Assembly (NCBI GenBank): GCA_024449915.1 | Contig: JAMZAV010000951.1 | Span: 62,001-126,000, forward strand | DNA length: 64,000 nucleotides | Origin: Sweltsa coloradensis | Taxonomy: Eukaryota; Arthropoda; Insecta; Plecoptera; Chloroperlidae | Reading direction: 5' to 3' | In this document: piece after piece, positions 20,974-33,600 of the stretch | Numbering within the stretch: the first letter of the stretch is position 1 | Layout: every line of letters starts with the position of its first letter | The notes under the pieces: model-generated | The model's database searches: none | Seen by the model: the letters and a program-made list of their open reading frames with translations, nothing else | What the model was told of the DNA's origin: nothing | Position numbers and translations under genes: made by a program

Positions 20974-21030
20974 ACTATTAAAAAAGTTTCTTACAAGAAC
21001 AGTGTATGTCCAATAATTTCATTTTAATAA

Positions 21031-22266
21031 TCTCTCTACCTGTTCTACTAGTTTCATATTTACAAGCTTAGCTATCTTTCATTCCGTAGAATCTAGTCTT
21101 GGATATAATCTGTCTCCTTTCTCTTTTCTCTGACGTATATCTAATTAAATAACCTCGAGACCATACCCCGATATGCCACCTGTTTCTCCATCTAATCTAG
21201 ATTTATATTCCTAACCAATTAGCAGTGTTTTAGTGACTGTCCCCGGGACGTTATTCGTTTTATTTCGGTGTTGTAGCTTGCTCCTGCTCGAGCACATCGC
21301 ATCACAACTATAGTGGAAGTCGGATTAGATTCGTCGAGCTAGATATCTCTACGCGTCCACAATACTAATTCAAACCTAATTTAAATGTTAAAATGAGTTA
21401 TATGACATCGGATTATATATGCTCAGTATGTAATGTAGGTGTATGCGCAAGAGATAATGTATTGCACGTAATTTGTTAATAAACAAATCACATGGCGAAC
21501 ATGTAATGATAAGGCTTTGAGCATAGTGTTCATCCCTACGCTCAACGGGAGCGATGCCCACAATAACTGCGATTCAATTCCCCAATTCCGGATTACAAAC
21601 AAGAGTAGAGATATATTATGAATTATACTGTTTGCGTTTACCACGTTGACAGGCAAAGCATTCGCAAAGCTACTCTATTTGAAACTCGTTTTGATTTTAA
21701 TTTAACCCAAATATATGATACACCCGTTTTGTATAAAAAAGCGCAATGAAAAAACAACATTTCTCTTTTACACTGGTCTATTTGAGAAAAACATATGGAA
21801 TTATTAAAAAAGGGGTTAGGTTTGTGAGTATCCTAAATTTTTGGCCAACTAGAATATTTGGTACTCGACTGTAACTCGACTTTCACCTACTCGAAATCAA
21901 GTAAAATGAAATAATGATTTTGGTGGAGGTGCCGGGTCGCGCGCGAGTGTGAAAACGTAAAAAGAGTTCTCCATTTATGGCGAAAACTTACACACACTGT
22001 TACGCCTATACAGTAGCCAAGTCTTTTGATACAAACATTCATATTTTTTAAAGTTTTGAATCTTTTTTGCACATATAATCAAGTTTTCTATATTTACATC
22101 ATTTTCATGAAATATCAATAATTGAATGATGTAGCCTAGCCCTAATTACATTTCTACTTTATCATAAGAATCAATAATCTAGAGAGATATAAAAATTTAA
22201 ATTGATTTGATGCTACTCAATCTGCGCATTTGAGCATACGTACAGACTGTAAATATAGTCAAAGAG
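21031..22266. other. Intergenic DNA, nothing recognised
   Basis: Only short featureless ORFs. Confidence 0.5.
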
Positions 22267-24550
22267 TGATATTAATTTTTTAAACAATTCTTGGACTCGA
22301 TACCAGTGGCGGAACTAGGCGCCCGCATGGCCTGCAACCGCGGGTGGGCCCAGGACGTTAGGCGGCCCGTTAAAATAAACTCAGTAAAAAAAAAAACAGT
22401 ATTTCACCCTGTTTGGAAAATAAAGTATTTGTTTTAGTTGCTAAAATGACCGATTTGTGAATCTAGCGGTTTGAAGATGAAATCTAGCGGATATTTAAGA
22501 ACTGTTAGCGTCCACAACAAAACAACAACTCACAAAAACTACATTGGTATTGCATTCAGCCCACAACTTCTTTCTAAAACGCACCAAACGCACTCTAAAA
22601 ACCTGACTTTCAAAATTTTCGCCTGCGGCGCTATTGTTGGAGGTTTCGCCCCCCAAACCCCCTGTGCTTGGTTCCTATAAAATACCCCCGAGATATTATA
22701 TATCCCGCCTAGGATGAAAAGCCTGAATTCAACAGTGAGCCTTTGCATATACGTCTCTGTTAGGGTGGCCCCCATAGAAATTTTGCGGGCGGGCCCATGA
22801 AACGAAGTTCCAACACCGCTCGATCCAATCCATGTACCCAAACTCGATTCGGAATTCGAATTCAGAACTCACACACCCTATAATGATTTAATTCTTGTGT
22901 TATGACGTAAGCAGAGTGCATTCGACTGTAATAACTTTGAATTTGTATGTTATCCTATATACCTGAGATTTCCGGGCCAAGCTGTAGGTGATTTACGTTA
23001 CTAGATTGTGATACAATTCTTTGTTCTAGGTGCCTGAAACCTTGGCGCCCAGCTGAACTTCATGGTCTCATGCAGCCACCCTCAGCTGGCAACAACTCAG
23101 CAGAACACCTCGGCAGCCCATATTAACGTCCAGCAAGCCACTATCTGAGCAACAAAAGCTCTTTAAAAATTAAAAAAAACCCAAAAAAATCGTTTTCACC
23201 AATGTAACTTTCAACTGTATATCCGTTTTACTATCTCATTCAATAATTAAAACTCACTTTCACATCAGAACTGAGTACGCATACGTTTATTATCACACTC
23301 CTAGTCGTAACCCATCATGCACTTCCTATAACTTATTTGCCTAGCATTATTTTCACAATTGATTATACAAGTTTTAGTCTCGTTCCTTTCTCCTTGACTT
23401 TGTTATTAGATTTGACATTTATTTTTAGCTTTATCACTGATTTTCATCATTAAAAAATAACCACCGCAAACCATTTAAAATTTAAAATTTTCAATATTTC
23501 TTTTTAAAAAAATCTCCGCCGCTTGCCACCAGTGGCATGACGTGGGTATCGTGTACACACTGTTACACAGGTTGGTCACTGCCACCACCGGAAGGAGCCA
23601 GATTTATACTTATCTCAGAGGCGTCAAGGAATCTTGGAAAGATACGCGTAACCCCCCCCCCCCCCACCCCCTCTATAGGGAGAAGAAAGACGAGATTGAA
23701 ACTTGTATACACCAAAGACGTTGGATTAGTTTATAGTAGGTCTAGATGACGCATGAGCGCTGCTGTACCTATTGTTAATTAGCGACCGGCTGGCGGCCAT
23801 TTTATTGGCAAAGTAAAATGTCAAATGATCTTTTCCTTGTTAAAATTCACCTTCCGTCTGCACTATTTAAACATTATTAGGTCATGTTGTGAGTTTATCT
23901 TTACACATAGCATTTTAAAGGGACTAAAGCATCATTTTACAGCTGTGTTTTTGGAATATTTTAAAAGTAAGCCTCTAAAATACGAGTTTTATATTCGTCA
24001 ATTCGAACCTAAACAAAAAACAAAAAACATTAATATTGATCGAATAATACAGATATATTTCACTTAAATTTAAGCTTACAGTGTTGTAATGGTACAAAGA
24101 GGTCTTGACCACTTAAATAGCTGTAAATACCCAAATTGAGTAGGTCCTACACAGCTATTGTGTAGACTCTGGCGCACAGCTCATTTAGACATAGGGAAAC
24201 ACTAAATGCCAATAAAATGGCGGGCGTCAGTTAGCAATAAGTTTCCGTGAACTGCCGCTATGGAGTGCTAGGGCCTTGGTATAAACACTATTTAACATCA
24301 ATTAGACTTTCCCAACATAATTATACGATAATAAACACGGTATTGGAACTCCCCCTGTATTGATGTACGAAGGCACCGAGATGAAGTCTTAATCAAAACC
24401 TATGAAATGTGATTTTTTAACTACAGTACAGTGGCCTATCCAAGGAAGGGTGGGGGATGGGGGGTGGAGAGGAAAGACAGCCCAAAAAAGTGTGAAAGTG
24501 CACTTTAATGTTTCTATGGGGAATGAAGAATAACTGATTTTTCGTACAAA
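22267..24550. repeat. 2.3-kb segment, copy 1 (clean sequence)
   Basis: This segment is repeated immediately downstream at 24551-27200 in the same order and orientation. It contains the hAT-type element at 22304-22818, a poly-C tract (23651-23667), and the left part of a second hAT-type element (from about 24426). No gene is recognised in it. Confidence 0.8.
22304..22818. mobile_element. hAT-type non-autonomous element
   Basis: The left end CAGTGGCGGAACT matches the inverse of the right end AGTTCCAACACCG with three mismatches. The flanking 8-bp sequences are CTCGATAC (22296-22303) and CTCGATCC (22819-22826), 7 of 8. Its inner block 22570-22660 (CGCACCAAACGCACTC, TTTCGCCTGCGGCGCT) is shared with the element at 9383-10448. 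Non-coding. Confidence 0.75.
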
Positions 24551-27200
24551 ATCACTAAAGAGCCCTGATATAATTTTTATAAACAATACTTGGACTCGAT
24601 ACCAGTGCCGAACCTAGCGCGACCGCATGGCCCTGCAACCGCCGCGGTAGGTAGCCCAAGGACTGTTAAGCCAGAGAGCCCGTTCTAAAATAAACTCCTA
24701 AAAAAAAAAACACAGTATTTCACCCTATTTGAAAATAAAGTATTGTTTTAAGTTGCTAAATGATACTAGCCATTTGTGAGCGAAATCTCAGCGCGTTATG
24801 AAGATAAATACTAGCTGGATATTTAAGAACTGCTTAGCGTCCACAACAAAACAACAACTCACAAAAACATACATATTTTCGGTATTGCATTCAACCAAAC
24901 TTCTTCTAAAACGCACAAACGCACTCTAAAAACCTGACTTTCAAAATTTTCGCCTGACGGCGCTATGTCGTTAGGAGAGAGTGTAAATTCGCCCCCCAAA
25001 ACCCCTGTGCTTGCGTTCCTATGTAAAATAGCCCCCGAGATATATAGATATCGACTGATGGAAATGCCAATATAGTACGCTGGATTCAACACAAGTGAGT
25101 CCTTTGCACATACGTCTACTGGTTCAGAAGGGGGCGGCCCCTCCCATAGAAGAAATTTGCGGCGCCGGCCCATGAAGACGTCTCCAACACGCTCGATACG
25201 ATAAATGCTACCCACCCTCAAAACCCTTTTGATCAAAATTCAATTCATGAAACAGTAACAACACACCTCTCCCCCCATCTCACACACCCTATAATGCTTA
25301 ATTCTTATGTGTTATGACGTAAGAGACGTGCATTCGACTGCTAATAACATCTTGAGACTTCTGCATATGCTATCCTATATACCTGAGAATATTCAAGCAC
25401 GGACCAAGCTGTAAGGTCGAATTACAGTACTAGATTTGTGATACAACTCCTTTGGTCTAGTATGCACTAGGAACCTTGGCGCCCCCAGGTGAACATCAAT
25501 GAGGTTACTGCAGCCACGCCTCAGCGGCAACAACTCAGCGCAGAACACCTCGGAAGCCATATTAACGTCCAGCAAGCCCCTATCGTGAGCCAAAGCTCTT
25601 TAAAAATTAAAAAAACACACGCCCCATCGCCTCCCAAAAAAATCGTTTTCACCAATGTAACATTTCAACTGTATATACCGTATTTTTACTCATCTCATTC
25701 AATAATTAAAACTCACTTTTACATCAGAACTGAGTACGCCATACGGTATTTATTATCACACTCCTAAAAGTCGCCTAACCCATCATGCAACTGCCTATAA
25801 CTTATTTGCCCTAGCATGTATTTCTCACAATTGAAATATAACTAATGGGTATTCAGTCTTCGTTCCTCTTTCTCATTGACTTTCGTTTATAAAAGATTTG
25901 ACAATCATTAAAAGATAACCACCGCAAACCATTTAAATTTTCAATTTTCAATATTTCTTAAGAATAATCTCCGCCGCATTGCCATCCAGATCCCCGGAAT
26001 TTTCTTGGTGGGGGAGGCATGCTCAGTGGCGTGTCGTGTACACATTGTCTACACAGCGTTGGTCACCTGCACCACGGAAGCGAGCCAGCTGATATGTATA
26101 TCTTCATCTTAGAGGCGTCAAGGAATCTTGGCAAAGATACGCCCGTAACCCCCCCCCCTCCCCCCCTCCCCCACCCCCTCATAAAGGGGAGAAGAAAGAC
26201 GAGGAATTAGTAAAAACCTTCGTATACTATCAAAGAGTTGGATTATAGTTTATAGTAGGTCGTAGATGATCGCGATGAGCGCACTGCGTGTAACCTATTG
26301 TTATACTTAATTAGAACGACCGGCTGGCTCGGCCATGTATTATTGTGGCAAAGTAAAATGTCAATGTCTTTTCCTGTTAAATTCACCTATTCGTCTTGCC
26401 CAGGATCCGCATATTTAAAAAATTATATAGATCATGATGTGAGTTCTATCTTTACCATAGCATTTTAAAGGAATAAAGCCATCATTTTACAGCTGGTGTT
26501 TTCGGAATATTTTACAAGTACATAGCCCCTCTAAAATTACGAGCTGATTTATATTGTCAATTCAAACTACATAAAAAACAAAGTAAAAACAATATAAGTA
26601 TTGCATCAGAATATCATGTACAGCATATAAAGGCACTTAAAATTAATTTCATAGCCTTACAGTGCTGTTCGTATTAGGTACAAGAGGTCATTGCACCACT
26701 ATATGGAAAATAGACTGTAAAGTACCCAAATATGAGCATATGCTCCTACAAGGCATATTGTGTAGACTCTGGCGCCACACAGGCTGAATATAGAACAATA
26801 GGGAAACACTGTTAATGCCAATAAAAATGGCGGCGTCAGTTTAGCCCAATAGGCTATTGTCCACCAGACCTTGAACAACTCCCGCTATAGGGTAGTAGGG
26901 CCTTGCCGTATAAACACTATTTTAACATCAATTAGACCCGTTTCGCGAACAGTAATTCATACGATTAATAAACACACGGTATTGCGCAACTCCCCCTGTA
27001 TTGATAGTAGACGAAGGACCACGCCACGAGATATAAGTATTAATACAAAACCTATGAAATGTGATTTATTTAACTACAGTACAGTGGCGTATCAAGGAAG
27101 CGGTGGGGGAGGGACGGGTGGGAGGAGGGTGCGGCAGAAAGACAGCGGAGAACGCTCAAAAAAAAAAGGTGAAAAAAGTGCATTTAATGATTTTAAATGA
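24551..27200. repeat. 2.3-kb segment, copy 2 (noisy)
   Basis: This follows 22267-24440 throughout but is about 15% longer, because extra single bases are scattered every 10-20 bp. Besides this noise there are a few block differences: about 40 extra bp after 25200, a loss of about 25 bp near 25895, and extra sequence near 25985-26020. The hAT-type element recurs at 24603-25191, here with identical CTCGATAC flanks (24595-24602, 25192-25199). Scattered insertions look like raw long-read error; the block differences look like real allelic or paralogous divergence. Confidence 0.8.
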
Positions 27201-27613
27201 GAAGAATGCAAGAATAAACTATTTTCAGCAAAATACTGAAAGGCAAATTATCATAGCACCAAAGAAGATTTTAGTCATAAAGATAGGTTATTGTTGTGAT
27301 GCTTTCAAGTTACACAAAAAGGCCACAGATTTATATTACCAAGGACCTTGAAATTTTTCAGAAAACTTTTAGCACACGAACACAAAAAGATTCATTAGTA
27401 GAATAAAAAAAGCTGCGTCATTGCACTAATGCCCTTTAAAACGAAAAACCCTCAGAGTCTTCACCTAAACAAAATGACTTTAAAAGGAGATAATTTATGT
27501 TCCCAGGGAGAAAGCCCCCACTCGACCCTCCAAGCTTTGCTCTTCAGTGCATTTAATGAAATTAATTGTTTGTATTTGAACCCCACTATCATGAATTCCT
27601 GGATACGCCACTG
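27077..27613. mobile_element. hAT-type MITE at the satellite border
   Basis: The ends CAGTGGCGTATC... and ...CTGGATACGCCACTG match the element at 12433-12756. Identical 8-bp repeats TTTAACTA flank it (27069-27076 and 27614-27621) if five extra bases (CAGTA), a small duplication of the element's first bases, are counted as part of it. The interior is AT-rich and non-coding. The satellite begins about 30 bp beyond its right end. Confidence 0.75.
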
Positions 27614-27644
27614 TTTAACTAATCTACCGCAACCCACTCCACTC

Positions 27645-30600
27645 AGATTTCACCACTAGTGGTCAGCCACCTGTTGATATAGAAGGTAACCCGAGTCCCT
27701 AAGAGTGAAGAGCCGGACCCCGGACACGTTCGTTAGTACACCCGCGACAGATTAGCACACTGTGGGCACCTTGCTAGAAGGAACCCTAAGGTCACCCAGT
27801 AAGAGCTGTCCGGACCCATCGATCGTTATCCACCCGGAGCAGATTGCCACACCACTGGCTGTCGACCTAGTTAGAAGGAACCACGTCCCTCAACGAGTGC
27901 CGGACCCCGTCCGTTATCACCCGACCGACAGATCAAGATCGGAGCAACCACTCGTGATTGACCTGTCAACTCCATGAAACTGAGGTACAAAGTCTCATAG
28001 TGTATAGTGGAACGAAAGGGAAGAACCCTGTCCCTAAAAGGCCGGACCACGTCGTTATGTCACCCGACAGAGTCACCTGCACACCAACTGTAGATAGACC
28101 TGAGTAGAAGAACCCATGTCCCATCAAGTTTATTGAGCTGCCGGACCACGCCTGTTATCACCCCGCGAACCCCTCAGCATTTAGCAGACCAACCTGTCCA
28201 GCATGTGTGAAGCCTTGTAGAAGCCCGACCACCTGGTCCCTGAAGCAGACAGGTCGCGCCAGACCTTCACGTCGTCTATCACAACCCCGCGACAAGATTC
28301 CCACCACTAAGTGACCTGTAAGAAAGGAACAAAGAAACAGAAAAGGTGCTACGCACTATAGAGTGCCGGACCCACGTCACGTTCCTATTATACACCAAAC
28401 AAGGACAGATTCTCAGCCACGTGTGAACCTGGCTAGAGCACAGGAACCCATAGTGGATGAACGTCTACTCAAGACGACTCCGGCATCAGTCTTAATCACC
28501 CGCGACAGATTCGCACCACTGAAGTGACCTGAAGTTAGAAGAACCCCTGTCCCAAACGTAAAAGCCGGAACCCACGTCGTTAGCACCCGGCAGATAGCAC
28601 CACTGGGTAGACCTGCTATGGAAGGAACCCCTGATTCATAAGAGTGCCCGGAACCAGATCCGATCGTTACACCCGGACAGATTAGCACCACTACTGTTGA
28701 CTGACCTGCTAGAAGAGACCCTGTCCCTAAAAGCGCCGGACCACGCTCGTTACACCCCAGGACAGATCCTGCACCAACTGTGTGACCTGATTTAGACAAT
28801 GCGAACCCTAGTCCCCTCCAGATGCTGCTCGCGAACCCACGTCGTTATCACCGGAACAGATTTGCACAATGGTAGACCTGTAGAAGGCCAACCTTGTACC
28901 CTAAGAGGTGCGAAGGCACCACGTCCGTTTTCACAGCCGGACAGAATTATGCTAAAACTGACACCTGTCGCCAGTGACCGTGAGGCGATTTGTTACACAA
29001 GCCGGCCAAACGACGCAGCCAGCTCCCTAAGAGATTGTACCCGCCAGCCACGAACCCACAGATATACAGTTGGTTGTCGGGAGTATCCAAGCCCGGAAGA
29101 TAATAGCCAATCACCAACTGTCTCAGAAAAGAAGCAACTGTAGGAAAGGAAACCCCTGCGGGCCTGTCCCCTAAAATAGGAGTGAAAGAAATCCGGGCGC
29201 GGACCACCGCCACGTGCGCTCTCTAAAACAGCAAACCGCGTAGACTAGATATATTCATGCTTACCACGTATGTCGTGATGCATTGCCTGTGTAGAAGGTA
29301 ACCCTAGTCCCTAAAAGAGAGACCGGACCCACAGGATCTGATTATGCAACCTGCCCACACAACCACACTAGTAAGTGCGACTGACCTATGCCTAGAAGGA
29401 AAGAGACCCTAGTCACACACCATTAAGAAAACGAGAGCCGGACCACACGTGCGTTATACACCCGGACAGATCTTGCTACCACTGTACGTGACCATGTAGA
29501 CAGCGAACCCCTGCTCCCCTAAAGAGTGTCCCGAACGCACCCACGTCGGTGTATCACCGCCGACAGATACATGCACCACTGGTGTGACTGTAGAGAGAAA
29601 CACGTGGTCCCTAGAAAAAAACGGTAGCGCCCGACCCACGTACGGTATAACACCATGAGCCCGATACAGATACTAATAGCAAGAGAGACCACTGTGCTGA
29701 CTGCTAGAAAGGAACCCTGTACCCCTAAGAAAGGAGCGCCCGCACCCACAGTCGTTATACACCCGTGACAGAGTACTCGCACCACCACTGTGATCGACCT
29801 GCCTAAGAAATACTAAAATAACTTAACCCCTGTCCCATAAAAGTAGCCGCGCCAAACCCACCGATCGTATCACACCGGGACAAGATTCGCACGCATTTGT
29901 GTGAACAAAAATGCATTAGAATGCCGAAACCGTCCACTCATTAGACGCTAGCCGCGACCCAAACGTCACCTGTTACCACACACCCGGGAGCCAGATAGAT
30001 GCACCCCATGCTCTAGTGAAACCATGTCAAGCACAAGGAACTCATGCTACCCTAAGAGTTGCCGGACCGCACTGTCGTTATCCAACACACTCGACAGATA
30101 ATGCACACTGGCGTCAGACTTGTAGAAGAGAACCCAGTTGCTCACTTAAGAGTGCAGCGGAACCTACACGTCGTATATAACACCCGCAGACAGATTGCCG
30201 ACCACACTGGTGTGACCGTAGATAGAGAACCCTAGCATGTCCCCTAAAACATAGTCAGACCAGGACCCCACAGTGCTTATCCACCCCCGCCGACAGAATT
30301 TTGCACCAATGTAATGCCCTGCACAATGTGCGAGAGTAAGGATGAACAAGGTACCCATATAAAAGTAGCCGGGACACCACGCTCGTGTATCCCGAAAAAT
30401 CACCACCCGGACAGATTCCTCTTTGCACACTGTTTGAACACTTGCAAACAGAGAAGAGACAACTCATAGCGTACACACCAACCATCACCCGCCCCAATCC
30501 CATCATCTCCCACCCCGCAAGACGGCCTCAGGAGCAACCCACTGTCACAAGTTAAACCTCAGAACACGGACTAGAATCTGCCAAAACCATCCTGTGGTGA

Positions 30601-33600
30601 CCTGTAGAAGGCAGCACCTGAAATAGTCGACCCTAAAGAGTGACCGGCAGAACACAAGTCGCCTTATCACACGACAGCAGATTCCACCCACTAGTCGTGG
30701 TAGCTGACCGTAGAAGGAACACCTGTCCCCAGTAAGAGTGCCGGACCCACGTCGTTATCACCCGCCCCGCACAGATTGACTACCACTGTGTGACCTGTAG
30801 AAGCGACCCACTGACTATCCCTAAGAGTGCCCGGCACCCACGTCGTTATCACCCGGACAGATGCACCACTGCTCGCGCGAAGACCTTAGATGAGAAAGAG
30901 AACACCTGCTCCCTAAGAGTGCGCCATGCAGACCCCACGTACCCAGACTTCATCACACAAAACCGGCCGACAGATACTGCACAACCCATGGCCTGTGTGA
31001 CACATAGATAGAATGTCACCGAGAACACACCTCGCTCCCATAAGAAAAGGTAGCAACACTGCTGACCCCGACGTCACGAGTGTCTGCAAATACAACCCGG
31101 ACAGATGTAGCCCAGACCACTGATGTGTCGAAATCCTGTCGAAGGAACCCTGTCCCACAACACGCAACCGTTCGAAACTATTCCGAAGACGAGCAGACAA
31201 ACCCAAGTAAGCCGGCCACCCATGTCGTTATCACCCCGCGACAGATCCTCCCCCTGCTACACCAGCTCGTGACCTGTAGAAGAGACCTGCTCCCTAAAAG
31301 CTGGCCGGACCACGTCGTTCACAACCCAGGACAGATTACCACCGCACATATCGACTGTCGTGACCTCGCCTTACCAGAGAGAGGCCAAATGACACAGCCA
31401 CATTGCGTGCAACCAGTATGTTAAAACAGTAGGCCACTACGGCGCCTCACACACGCTGGCGTATAGTACACGTACCGAGAGACAGATTGCCTTACTAGTG
31501 TGACCTGTTGTATATCAAGATAGGAACCCCGTCGTCCTAAAAGGTGCTCACCAGGAACCACGTCGTTATACCAGGACACAGCCAGTGCCCACCACATTGA
31601 GTTAGTGACCCTTGAGACAGCGAACCCTTGCTCCCTAAAAGTGCCGGACCCAAGTCGTTATCACCCGCGACGCTAGAGATTCCCCACCACGCTGTGACAC
31701 TACGTAGAAGGGAAACCGTCCCTAAGAAGTGCCGGACCCACGTCTGTTATCACCCCGCCCCGACAGCATTCCAACCCACTGTGTGACCTGTAGAAGCCGA
31801 CACCCTGTACCCTCAGAGTAAGCCGCGACCACGTCGTAGCACCCGGACAGATTGCCAAGAACTACGCTGTAGTGACCTAGATACAGAACCCTGTACCCTA
31901 AGAAGTGCCCGCCAGAATCACCCACGATTCGTTATCACCCGCGACAGATTCACCACTGAAAGAGTAGTGACCTGTAGAAGGAACCCCTGTCACCTTAAAA
32001 GTTGCCGGCCGCACCCACGTCGTTATCAAAAGACGGCAACCAGGATTGGGTGCAGCCACTAGCATGGTAAAGACCTGAATCAGAAGCGCAACCGCCTGCT
32101 CCCTAAAGTACGTGTCCCAACAGAACACCCCCATCAAAGGGGACCCAACTAGGGTAGTTATCACCCGCCCTGGACAGAATTCACCCACTGTGATAGACCT
32201 GTAGAACGGAACACCTATGCCACTCCCTAAAAGTGCTGACGACCCACGTCAGATGTTATCACCTCGGACAGAATCGAGTGCACCACTGTCGTCTAGACTG
32301 AAAGAAGGAACCATCAGCTATACCCCTAAAGATGCGACCACGTCGTTATCCCCGGACAGATTGCACCAAATGATACTCGGATAAAAAAGATCCGACAGTG
32401 TAAGCCTTGTCAGCAGAACCCTAGATCCCAGGAAAGAGCTGACCCGGACCACCCACGTCGTAATCACCCGAGACAGATTCCCACCACTAGCCATGCTGAA
32501 CCCTTGTAGCAAGGAACCCCCCTAGTCCACTAAACAGAGCCTAGCCCGGACCGCCAGTCCCGTTATGATACACCCCGGACAGATTTGCACCACTGTTGTG
32601 ACTATGTAAGAGGCATACCCCCTCCGTCCCTAAAAGTGCCCGCGAACCCACGTCTGCTTAATCACACCGGACAGATTAGCACCACGTGTGACACTGTTTT
32701 AGAAGGCACCCTGCATCCCTAAAGAGTGCCGGACACCACGTCGTTGCTTATCACCCGCGACAGATCACTGCACCACTGTTCGTAGACCTGTAGAAGGTAA
32801 ACCACTGTAGTGCCGCCAAGAGGTCGCCCGCGAGCCACGTGTTCAGTTTATCACACCGCCGATCAGAAATACCCACCCAACTGTGTTGACCTGTAGGGGA
32901 AGGCGAAAACCCACACTCTCAGTTGTACCCCTAAAGAGATAGCCGGACCCAACGTCGTTATCACCCGTGACAGATTTATGCACAATGTGCACTGACCTTT
33001 GATATCAAGCAAGACCGAACATGCCATGTCCCTAAAAGTGCCGCCCACGCGTATACACCGCGCACAGATCTGCCAACCACTGTTGTGAACATCTGCACAA
33101 GATACGGAACCCATTAAGTCCCTATAAAAAGGACGGAGCCCACGTCGTTTATCACACGCGACAGATTGCCACCAACTGACAAATTGTGGTTTGTTCCTGC
33201 GTAGTCCGACCTGTAGAAGGAACCCTAGTCTCCTTAGGAGTGCCGGACCCACAGTCGTTCATCCACCCGCGCACAGATTGCACCACTGTGTATGAACCAG
33301 TAGAAGCGCAACCCTAGTCCCTTAAAATGTGACCGTCGTGACTCCAAGGCGCTTAATCACCCGGCCCGACAGATATTACCACCACTGTCGTGACCTTGCC
33401 CTAGCAAGGAACACACACATGTCCCTATACGAGATGCCGGACCCACGTCGTTATCACACGGACAGCATATGCCCCACCACTGCTTAGGGACCTGTAAGAA
33501 AGGAACCAGAGCTCCCTAAGAGCATGCCGCGACCCACGTCGTTATACACCCGGACAGAATTGCAGACACTGTGTGGACACCTGCTAGATAGGAAACCCCC

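Larger units (their letters stand above)
19092..21030. mobile_element. Palindromic pair of Penelope-like fragments (second PLE family)
   Basis: The outer ends are inverse to each other: TTATTAAAATGAAATTATTG at 19092 and its complement ending at 21030. Arms of about 730 bp (left) and 740 bp (right, not counting the nested insert) meet near 19824. Each arm holds a GIY-YIG endonuclease fragment reading away from the centre, followed by 3' sequence and a terminal hairpin motif. In the right arm a segment of about 100 bp is duplicated (20085-20180 and 20225-20330) and a 'GAGCGAAGCG' repeat is nested at 20337-20806. Confidence 0.75.
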
